Shown here one piece after another: positions 1 to 5,427 of a DNA stretch of 9,989 bases. Position 1 is the first letter of the stretch, and each line of letters begins with the position of its first letter. The stretch comes from Promethearchaeota archaeon (lineage in GTDB: Archaea > Asgardarchaeota > Lokiarchaeia > Sigynarchaeales > SOKP01). The stretch covers positions 1 to 9,989 of the forward strand of contig JAHPYY010000115.1 in NCBI GenBank assembly GCA_019058515.1. The letters are read 5' to 3'. Under the pieces are notes generated by a model that saw only the letters and a program-made list of their open reading frames with translations, made no database searches and was not told the DNA's origin. A program made the position numbers and the translations under genes.

Positions 1-659
1 TCCGTGTAGAGTCTATCGCCAAAAATTATAGCGTCTTCCCTAGAAAGGTTCAATTCATCTAACTTAAACAGAAGCATTTCCTTATTCGGCTTACCAAAAA
101 CTCTTGGCATTCTATCACTGGTTTTTTCTAATAATGCCGCGATCCCTCCCGCATCGGGGATGTACCCATCAATTATAGGACACCTATTATCTAAATGGGT
201 AGCAAAATAAGGAATATCACTTTGAAGGAAAGAGGCAGCAAGCCTAAGTCTATTATAGTCAAATTCTTGATCAAACGCAAGTACTAAAGCTTGGGGATCG
301 TTTTCGGTTAATTCAAACCCAAAATAAACAAATTCTTTTTTTAAAGAAGAATTTCCAAGCAAAAATATCTTCTTATAGTTGTTATCTTTTAAAAACTTCA
401 TAGTGGGGTGTTGAGACAAAATTATATTCGATTTAGAAAGATTTAGTTTTAGATCTTGTAATTTTTTGAAATAATCGTCAGTAGATTTACTAGAATTATT
501 AGAAAGCACAAATAAATACTTGCTAGAAGCCCGGATTAGACTGAATAATTCTAATACCCCTTCAAATAATTTATTACTTAGATAAACGGTTCCATCTAAA
601 TCAAAAAAAAAAATCTTCTTTTCTATAATTTGTCTAGCGTCTGCTTCAGTTAAAGGCAT
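1..659 (-). CDS. HAD-IIA family sugar/aryl phosphatase (NagD/phosphoglycolate-type), C-terminus cut off
   Basis: This is a partial gene; 219 codons are visible and the reading frame runs off the left edge. The ATG at 659-657 opens a frame with HAD motif I, FFFDLDGT, carrying the nucleophile Asp20 and acid/base Asp22. Motif II is LSNNS, the motif III Lys lies in FGKPNKEM, and the motif IV start GDRLYT ends at the window edge, where the next Asp is expected. Order and spacing fit HAD subclass IIA, whose members remove phosphate from small molecules such as phosphoglycolate, p-nitrophenyl phosphate or nucleotides in the cytosol. The exact substrate cannot be read from the sequence. The Phe-Phe-Phe run is encoded by an 11-T tract. 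An AT-rich box at 703-712 (minus strand) could be its promoter. It lies 112 bases behind the SCP2 gene in the same direction. Confidence 0.9.
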   Translation of the reverse strand, partial: MPLTEADARQIIEKKIFFFDLDGTVYLSNKLFEGVLELFSLIRASSKYLFVLSNNSSKSTDDYFKKLQDLKLNLSKSNIILSQHPTMKFLKDNNYKKIFLLGNSSLKKEFVYFGFELTENDPQALVLAFDQEFDYNRLRLAASFLQSDIPYFATHLDNRCPIIDGYIPDAGGIAALLEKTSDRMPRVFGKPNKEMLLFKLDELNLSREDAIIFGDRLYT

Positions 660-741
660 ATTAATTGTACTACCAATTACTTTAATTAAAGAACGCAAAA
701 CATAATTTATCTTTTACTTTTGATTGAGAAAACAATAAATT

Positions 742-759
742 AAAAAATAAAAAAGAAAA
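742..759 (-). terminator. U-rich archaeal-type terminator after the SCP2 gene
   Basis: Read on the minus strand, the DNA just after the SCP2 stop codon has three T tracts (4, 6 and 6 T) in close succession with no strong hairpin. Archaeal RNA polymerase is known to stop at such T-runs, so this is a plausible transcript end before the HAD gene. Confidence 0.35.
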
Positions 760-771
760 CCAGTAAAAATT

Positions 772-1176
772 TCATAAAAATTCAGTATCTACAGTTTGTA
801 GGCTGTTTACTATTTCTTGGGCGGCTTTTGTAGCTCTCATCAGCTTAGCCATGTTTCCAACCAGCTTCAGCTTGCCGGACATCACTCCTTGAATGGTATC
901 AAGTTCAGCCTTCGCAACGAGAACGAAGTTATCGTAAGGACCAGAAAGTACGAATTCTGTTTCTGGATCGGGCTCACCTTCTTTTACTAAACGAGTGCCG
1001 GTACATTCTCCATGGTATAGTCCCAAGAAAATTTTTACTTCGTGGTCAAGAGGTCCAGAAGGTTCAACTCTTAGCAACATATCTCCTTCCCACCACGCCG
1101 CTGCTTCCTTATAATTAGGGTTTACATTAATTGCCTCTCCAAAAGCTTTTACCCATTCTTCGGTTAATATTTTCAT
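772..1176 (-). CDS. Stand-alone SCP2 sterol/lipid-carrier domain protein
   Basis: The 134-residue product is about the size of a single SCP2 (sterol carrier protein 2) domain. The central part (about residues 30-100) alternates strand-forming segments around a DHEVKIFLGLYHGEC stretch. It ends in the family hallmark GKLKLVGNMAKLMRA (101-115), followed by an amphipathic helix. SCP2 domains hold a hydrophobic ligand (sterol, acyl chain or similar) in a tunnel. There is no signal peptide or membrane segment, so it should be cytosolic. What it binds in this organism is unknown. The ATG start has GTGA seven bases upstream and a TATA-like box about 50 bases upstream. Its neighbours (a HAD phosphatase downstream, DUF1512 upstream in the same direction) do not fix its role. 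Confidence 0.8.
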   Translation of the reverse strand: MKILTEEWVKAFGEAINVNPNYKEAAAWWEGDMLLRVEPSGPLDHEVKIFLGLYHGECTGTRLVKEGEPDPETEFVLSGPYDNFVLVAKAELDTIQGVMSGKLKLVGNMAKLMRATKAAQEIVNSLQTVDTEFL

Positions 1177-1221
1177 AATATTTTCACAGTAACTATAATT
1201 GTTAAAACATTAGATCATTAC

Positions 1222-1232
1222 TTTATTTAAAG
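1222..1232 (-). promoter_or_regulatory. TATA-box candidate for the SCP2 gene
   Basis: On the minus strand this reads CTTTAAATAAA, centred about 51 bases before the SCP2 ATG. That places a transcription start about 25 bases before the start codon. The identical 11-mer occurs at nearly the same distance before pheS. Confidence 0.45.
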
Positions 1233-1318
1233 GTAATAATAGCTCAGTTTAAAGCGTTACTAAGTTTTTCAGACTAAAAACCAGCAGACTCAAAAATTAT
1301 TTGTTACAAATATGGTTC

Positions 1319-1338
1319 AAAAAAAGAATTGGGCAATT
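1319..1338 (-). terminator. Hairpin plus T7 terminator after the DUF1512 gene
   Basis: On the minus strand, three bases after the TAG stop of the DUF1512 gene, AATT-GCCC-AATT can fold into a short stem. One base later comes a run of seven T (1325-1319). The stem is weak, so the T-run is probably the working part. Confidence 0.45.
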
Positions 1339-1341
1339 TAT

Positions 1342-2487
1342 CTAAATTCCAATTCCATTAGTATTTCCAATTCCCGCAACTATTACTTTAGTTCCCTTTT
1401 CAGTTCTACTCCTAATTGACGTTTTGATTTTATCTACTATTGTGGGCACGGATTGAGTAATAGAACGCTTCATAGTAGTAATAGCATCTTCAAGAGATTG
1501 TTTACAAATTACCGCATCAATAGGGATAGATTTTTCCGTGGTAGATTGTTCAATGTAATATTTCTCGACTCCAATGCCTCCGATCGCAGCTCCAACACCT
1601 ATAGCGAGCGAACCGGTTTTTTCTCCAGTTAGTTTTAAGCCAGCATCAATCATTATAATTCGTGAGATATCTTTGCCGTGTTTTTCAACTAATTGTTTAA
1701 TTACCTTCCCGGGTTTTCCTACCGTACCCCCTGGTCCTTTTGCTCTGACTACGAAAACATCGCGGCCTTCGAATTGAACTTCTTGGACGATGGTATCCTT
1801 TGCTAACTCAATTGCTTCAACATCGCCATTATTTACCACATCTCGTATGAAATGTCCGACAACCATGGGTCCCAAAGCGTCTCCGATTGGACTTCCCTCA
1901 GAAAAAGACTTGGTTGCGTAGAAATACGACTTAGCCATAGCCATAATGAGGGTCATCTGCATAGAAATTTGGAGCAGTAATATCATCGATTTAGACTTTT
2001 TGCCCATTATAAGGTAATGTTTAATTAAGCGATAAACATAATTTACGGCCATTGCGGCCTCCAAAAGGTTTTCTAAACCGCTTAGTTGTACACTATCTGC
2101 ATTAGGTGCTAAAACCTTTACTTCTTCTCTAAATCGTTCGTCTCGTACATCAACGATATGATCCAATTTGGGTATTATTCCATAAGGATCTAAACTAACA
2201 GGACTAATGGCGATGAAAGTCATGAAATCTTCTAATTTTAACAACAAATCTTTATCAGTTTCTGTTTTATCAGAAAACTCCTTAAATTTAGTCACCATCA
2301 TCTGTTTAGCGTCCTGATCCCATTTCTTTAGTTTTTCCAAACCAGCTTCGATTTCTTTTGCTGCTCTCCACCCTTGTATCTTTTGACCATAGAACATTGA
2401 AACGAATATCATAGCAAAGAATAGCAAATTTAAAATTAAAGTTAATGGATCTGTTTGTTGTTGACCAATTTGATATATTGTGAACAT
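1342..2487 (-). CDS. DUF1512 family archaeal membrane-anchored protein of unknown function
   Basis: The 381-residue length and overall pattern match DUF1512, a family largely confined to archaea with no known biochemical role. A hydrophobic helix at residues about 14-33 probably anchors it in the membrane. A charged, probably helical stretch (41-90) follows, then a second hydrophobic segment at about 167-186. The C-terminal part (about 240-381) looks like a soluble alpha/beta domain with conserved glycine-rich turns: GPGGTVGKPG (251-260), GVGAAIGG (297-304) and the terminal GIGNTNGIG. These might bind a nucleotide or phosphate, but that is only an inference. The ATG lies 14 bases after AGGAG. 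The gene is divergent from the zinc-ribbon membrane protein, and the two share a short promoter region, which hints at joint regulation. Confidence 0.8.
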   Translation of the reverse strand: MFTIYQIGQQQTDPLTLILNLLFFAMIFVSMFYGQKIQGWRAAKEIEAGLEKLKKWDQDAKQMMVTKFKEFSDKTETDKDLLLKLEDFMTFIAISPVSLDPYGIIPKLDHIVDVRDERFREEVKVLAPNADSVQLSGLENLLEAAMAVNYVYRLIKHYLIMGKKSKSMILLLQISMQMTLIMAMAKSYFYATKSFSEGSPIGDALGPMVVGHFIRDVVNNGDVEAIELAKDTIVQEVQFEGRDVFVVRAKGPGGTVGKPGKVIKQLVEKHGKDISRIIMIDAGLKLTGEKTGSLAIGVGAAIGGIGVEKYYIEQSTTEKSIPIDAVICKQSLEDAITTMKRSITQSVPTIVDKIKTSIRSRTEKGTKVIVAGIGNTNGIGI

Positions 2488-2524
2488 ATTTTACTTAGCT
2501 TCTCCTATTTCTCTGAGAAATTTA

Positions 2525-2542
2525 ATTATAAGATTTTATAAT
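2525..2542. promoter_or_regulatory. Palindromic divergent promoter/operator candidate
   Basis: A perfect 7-base inverted repeat, ATTATAA-gatt-TTATAAT, sits between the divergent DUF1512 and zinc-ribbon genes. Each arm resembles an archaeal TATA box. The boxes lie 40-55 bases before the DUF1512 ATG (2487) and about 80 bases before the ATG at 2616, so the element could direct transcription both ways or be bound by a dimeric regulator. Confidence 0.4.
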
Positions 2543-2615
2543 GAAAAAAAATTTATTTAGTCATTTATTTTTTTCTATTATAAAGAGAAATCGAATATTA
2601 AAGGAAGAAAAATTA

Positions 2616-3047
2616 ATGATAGACGAAGAAGAAGACGACGAGGAAATTTTAGAAAAGGGTTGGAGTTACAAGAGCGTCTTGAAGAATATTGTAGTAATTT
2701 TAATAATAATTCTTGGGGTATTTTTCATTTATTGGGGGATTACTCCTGATCAAATAACCAACTTCTTCATTGGATTTATGTTAGTATGCTTCGGGACTAC
2801 CCTTTTACAAGTAAAAAAACAACCAACTGAACCAATAAGACAAACTCTAAGTATTTTAACTTGTGCTTTATGTGGAGTCACTAAAGTAAGGAACTTTCAA
2901 CAAGGAGATTTCGTTTACAAGCGAGTAGATAGCTGCTCACAATGTAATGAACCTCTTGAAATTAAGAAAATTTATTCTGTAAAATTGAAAAAAGGTACGG
3001 TTGAGCCTAAAAAATCTACAACCCCAAGTACTAGTAAAAAAAAGTAA
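2616..3047 (+). CDS. Small two-helix membrane protein with C-terminal zinc ribbon, unknown function
   Basis: I do not recognise a named family. From the ATG at 2616 the product has 143 residues. It has a very acidic N-terminus (MIDEEEDDEE), two hydrophobic helices (about 24-41 and 48-65) joined by a short turn, and a zinc-ribbon-like segment with Cys83, Cys86, Cys107 and Cys110 around a GDFVYK core. A Lys/Ser/Thr-rich tail closes it. The pattern CxxCG, then GD-[YF]-V-[FY]-K, then CxxC resembles small archaeal membrane proteins. The frame extends up to an ATG at 2541. That ATG lies inside the palindromic TATA element and has no ribosome binding site, whereas the ATG at 2616 has AGGAAG about 9 bases upstream, so the later start is preferred. 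coaD follows about 33 bases downstream, probably on the same transcript. Confidence 0.7.
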   Translation: MIDEEEDDEEILEKGWSYKSVLKNIVVILIIILGVFFIYWGITPDQITNFFIGFMLVCFGTTLLQVKKQPTEPIRQTLSILTCALCGVTKVRNFQQGDFVYKRVDSCSQCNEPLEIKKIYSVKLKKGTVEPKKSTTPSTSKKK

Positions 3048-3068
3048 TATTCTTATTAACTCTATATT

Positions 3069-3074
3069 GGTGAG
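3069..3074 (+). promoter_or_regulatory. Ribosome binding site that decides the coaD start
   Basis: GGTGAG contains GGTGA, which pairs with the archaeal 16S 3' end (TCACCTCC). It lies six bases before the ATC at 3081, where homology says the CoaD protein should begin. Confidence 0.5.
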
Positions 3075-3080
3075 AGTTCA

Positions 3081-3527
3081 ATCTTTAAGTTAACAGCCTT
3101 AGGAGGAACTTTCGATCATTTGCATGAAGGTCATAAACTACTTTTAAAAACAGCAATATGCCATTCTGAGAAGATCGTAATTGCAATAACTGTAGATGAA
3201 ATATTAAGCAAAAAAAAGTATAGAGAATATCTTGAGGATTTCGACACAAGAAAAAGCAGTGTAATCAATTATATTAATTCCTTGCAATGTGAGCGTGAAG
3301 TAGATTTCGAAGAATTAAAAGACAAGTACGGTACGGCAATAATTAATCCTGATTATGAAGCTATAATCGTCAGTCAGGAAACATATCTAAATGCAATCAA
3401 GATCAATGAAATTCGACAGCAAAAAGGATTTGATCCTTTAGTAATCGTGGTAATACCTTTAATTAAGGATAGATATCAGAACAGAATCAGTTCCACTCAT
3501 ATTCGACAAAAAATCAGTGATCAATAA
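3081..3527 (+). CDS. coaD: Phosphopantetheine adenylyltransferase (archaeal type), apparent ATC start
   Basis: This is a nucleotidyltransferase of about 148 residues. It transfers AMP from ATP to 4'-phosphopantetheine, the penultimate step of coenzyme A synthesis, in the cytosol. The N-terminal signature reads LGGTFDHLHEGH with the HxGH motif at residues 15-18, and ISSTHIR (136-142) is the ISSTxIR motif near the C-terminus. The length fits archaeal CoaD, which lacks the longer bacterial frame. The frame has no ATG, GTG or TTG between its upstream stop (3057-3059) and the HxGH motif. A TTG at 3120 would remove the GGTFDH strand and loop and the first His of HxGH. I place the start at ATC 3081 because GGTGAG lies six bases before it; ATT 3066 is the only other upstream candidate. 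A one-base sequence error after a GTG at 3070 is the main alternative. It follows the zinc-ribbon gene closely. Confidence 0.85.
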   Translation: MFKLTALGGTFDHLHEGHKLLLKTAICHSEKIVIAITVDEILSKKKYREYLEDFDTRKSSVINYINSLQCEREVDFEELKDKYGTAIINPDYEAIIVSQETYLNAIKINEIRQQKGFDPLVIVVIPLIKDRYQNRISSTHIRQKISDQ

Positions 3528-3578
3528 AATAGGAAAAAATTTTAGTAAACCCTGACTCTTATTATTAATTGAAGTAGC

Positions 3579-3656
3579 TTGAGTATTGGATGCATGATTG
3601 CTAACATTAAGAATTTAATCGAAATTAGTACAAATACTCAAAGTGGACTTTTTTTT
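3579..3656 (+). terminator. Long hairpin followed by T8; probable terminator of coaD
   Basis: TTGAGTATT (3579-3587) pairs perfectly with AATACTCAA (3633-3641). Inside, CTAA (3601-3604) pairs with TTAG (3625-3628), and ATTAA (3606-3610) with TTAAT (3615-3619), giving a stacked, interrupted stem. A run of eight T (3649-3656) follows seven bases after the outer stem. This fits a termination or RNA 3'-end signal, about 50 bases after the coaD stop. Confidence 0.45.
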
Positions 3657-3670
3657 AAACTGTTTAATCT

Positions 3671-3709
3671 GCCAAGGGAGTAAAATTTTAAAAGCACTAT
3701 TCCCTTGGC
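3671..3709 (+). repeat. Strong 12-bp inverted repeat (hairpin 2)
   Basis: GCCAAGGGAGTA (3671-3682) pairs with TATTCCCTTGGC (3698-3709), with one G-U pair and a 15-base A/T-rich loop. It is the most G+C-rich element of the intergenic region and has no T-run after it, so it is not a simple terminator. It may be a structured RNA or a protein-binding palindrome. Confidence 0.6.
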
Positions 3710-3713
3710 TGAG

Positions 3714-3754
3714 GAAAATTGAAGAATGAGTTTTCATTATTTCTCATAATTTTC
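3714..3754 (+). repeat. Interrupted inverted repeat (hairpin 3)
   Basis: GAAAATT (3714-3720) pairs with AATTTTC (3748-3754). Inside it, ATGAG (3726-3730) pairs with CTCAT (3743-3747), leaving a five-base bulge on one side. It begins four bases after hairpin 2, so the two could stack as one structured element. Confidence 0.4.
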
Positions 3755-3814
3755 AGTTTCTATAAATAAGCTAATTCACTTAAGCTTTAATCGGGGCATT
3801 TTCCTTTACATAAA

Positions 3815-3825
3815 CTTTAAATAAA
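3815..3825 (+). promoter_or_regulatory. TATA-box candidate for the pheS operon
   Basis: CTTTAAATAAA is centred about 57 bases before the pheS ATG, predicting a leader of about 30 bases. It is identical to the box before the SCP2 gene at a similar distance. A second box, TAAATATA (3839-3846), would instead give an almost leaderless transcript. Confidence 0.45.
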
Positions 3826-3876
3826 TTGAGGATTTAGTGTAAATATACTACTATCTATACTATTGAAGAATTTAAG

Positions 3877-5412
3877 ATGACTTTACATTTAACTAAAGCA
3901 ACAAAGGATATTCTTGAGTATTTATTGACCACAAAGAAAGAAAGTAATGCATCAGAATTAGCTAATGAGCTAGATATTGATTACATAGTATTAATGTCTG
4001 CGGTTAATGAATTGAAAGATCACAAACTCGCAGATTTTAAAGAAAATGAAGTTTCTCAGGTTTTTTTAAATAAAGAAGGTTTGGAATACCTAAAAAATGG
4101 ATTACCAGAAAGAAGACTGCTAAATTTGATGGTTAAACAAAATATTAAAGAGATCTCTGTTCAGGAATTAAAGAAGAAATCGAAATTCAATGATGCAATA
4201 TTTTACATTGGATTATCAAATATGAAAAAGAATAGATGGGTTGCGCAGAGTAAAGCGACTGGAAAAGATAAAGTATTCTTGTTAGACAATGATTATTCAG
4301 ACACAGAAATAGAACAAATTTTAAAGAAATTTGAAGTGGAAGAAAGCATCGATAATAGTAAACTAAGTACTCAAGAAATTAAGTATATCGGCATCTTAAA
4401 CAAAAGAAAACTTATTAAAAAGAGAAAAGGAACGCAAAGGTCAATATTTCTAACAGAAAAAGCAAGGAAACTTAAATTGTCAGATATAAAAGAGTTAGAA
4501 CAGATCAGCAAAATTACTTCTAGTATGATCACCTCGGGTTCTTGGAGAAAAATAAAGCTTAAAACTTTTGACATTGAAAAGCCAGGACCACTTCTGAAAG
4601 CAGGCAAAATTCACCCCCTTATAAACTTGATAAACAAAATAAGAGAAGTCTTTATCTCGATGGGTTTTACAGAAATTAGAGGACCTATTGTAGAAAGCGC
4701 ATTTTTCAACTTTGATGCATTGTTTCAACCACAAGATCACCCAGCTAGAGAACTCCACGACACCTTCTATTTAAACAATCCAAAAAAAGCTAACCTTCCT
4801 CGAAAAGAAAATGTTCAAGCAGTGAAAAAAGTGCACGAGGATGGTGGTGACTCTGGTTCCACTGGTTGGAGATATTCTTGGGAAACGGAGGTAGCTCAAA
4901 AAACCTTACTAAGAACTCATACTACTGCTACAACTATTCGAAGAATAGCGGAATTTCAGAAAAATAAGGAACAAGTTCCTATTAAAGTGTTTTGTATAGA
5001 TAGAGTGTTTAGAAATGAAAAAGTCGATAAATCACATCTCGCTGAATTCACTCAAATAGAAGGAATTGTAATTGATGACGAAGTAACCTTATGCGACTTA
5101 ATTGGATTACTATCTGAGTTTTATAGGAAAATGGGATTTGAGAAAATTATTACTAGGCCAGGATTTTTTCCATACACCGAACCAAGCATGGAAGTTTCGG
5201 CGTACTACGACAAATTGGGACAATGGTTAGAAATGGGAGGATCGGGAATATTTAGGCCAGAGGTCACCTATCCATGGGGCATAAGAGAACCAACAAGAGT
5301 TTTAGCATGGGGTTTAGGCTTAGAGCGTTTAGCAATGCTTTATTACGAGAGAAAGGACATACGAGATTTGTATATCAATCCAATTAAATGGCTAAGGGAA
5401 CAGTCTTATTAA
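3877..5412 (+). CDS. pheS: Phenylalanine-tRNA ligase alpha subunit (archaeal/eukaryotic type)
   Basis: This 511-residue catalytic subunit of the alpha2-beta2 class II synthetase joins Phe to tRNA-Phe using ATP. About the first 220 residues form winged-helix-like modules (for example 10-75 and 80-140), as in archaeal and eukaryotic PheS, which contact tRNA. The catalytic core starts near 240. It has FNFDALFQPQDHPAREL (278-294), DGGDSGSTGWRYSW (322-335), class II motif 2 FRNEKVDKSHLAEFTQIEG (378-396), the Phe pocket region GFFPYTEPS (429-437), and motif 3 WGLGLERLAM (478-487). All expected key segments are present, so it should be active. The ATG has no clear Shine-Dalgarno sequence and a short predicted leader. 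It is followed after six bases by the pheT ribosome binding region, so both subunits should be made from one message. Confidence 0.97.
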   Translation: MTLHLTKATKDILEYLLTTKKESNASELANELDIDYIVLMSAVNELKDHKLADFKENEVSQVFLNKEGLEYLKNGLPERRLLNLMVKQNIKEISVQELKKKSKFNDAIFYIGLSNMKKNRWVAQSKATGKDKVFLLDNDYSDTEIEQILKKFEVEESIDNSKLSTQEIKYIGILNKRKLIKKRKGTQRSIFLTEKARKLKLSDIKELEQISKITSSMITSGSWRKIKLKTFDIEKPGPLLKAGKIHPLINLINKIREVFISMGFTEIRGPIVESAFFNFDALFQPQDHPARELHDTFYLNNPKKANLPRKENVQAVKKVHEDGGDSGSTGWRYSWETEVAQKTLLRTHTTATTIRRIAEFQKNKEQVPIKVFCIDRVFRNEKVDKSHLAEFTQIEGIVIDDEVTLCDLIGLLSEFYRKMGFEKIITRPGFFPYTEPSMEVSAYYDKLGQWLEMGGSGIFRPEVTYPWGIREPTRVLAWGLGLERLAMLYYERKDIRDLYINPIKWLREQSY

Positions 5413-5415
5413 AGA

Positions 5416-5421
5416 GAGGTG
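5416..5421 (+). promoter_or_regulatory. Ribosome binding site that decides the pheT start
   Basis: GAGGTG is an exact match to the archaeal anti-Shine-Dalgarno complement. It ends six bases before ATT 5428. If it is the binding site, the GTG inside it (5419) cannot also be the normal start codon. Confidence 0.55.
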
Positions 5422-5427
5422 TTCAAT

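Larger units (their letters stand above)
3528..3876 (+). other. Gene-free 349-base region with three inverted repeats upstream of pheS
   Basis: No convincing protein gene or tRNA is visible here. It contains three consecutive potential hairpins (3579-3641, 3671-3709, 3714-3754), a T8 tract at 3649-3656, a 29-codon open frame (3594-3683) and TATA-like boxes before pheS. It could combine the coaD transcript end, a small RNA or leader, and the pheS promoter. Confidence 0.6.

Noticed and set aside
1270..1296. Short direct repeat CAGACT-A-rich, two copies 15 bases apart
   Set aside because: Only two six-base copies in AT-rich intergenic DNA; not distinguishable from chance.
1574..1777. Proline-rich open frame on the plus strand
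   Set aside because: It lies entirely antisense to the conserved C-terminal domain of DUF1512; its composition reflects the opposite strand's codons.
3120..3122. TTG as the start codon of coaD
   Set aside because: It would remove GGTFDH and the first His of the HxGH active site, which are encoded in frame just upstream.
3528..3876. tRNA, T-box or C/D box RNA in the pheS upstream region
   Set aside because: There is no cloverleaf with a TTC loop, no T-box core sequence, and no paired RTGATGA and CTGA boxes at proper spacing.
4371..4758. Open frames antisense to pheS
   Set aside because: They overlap the well-conserved synthetase frame, resemble no family and lack ribosome sites.
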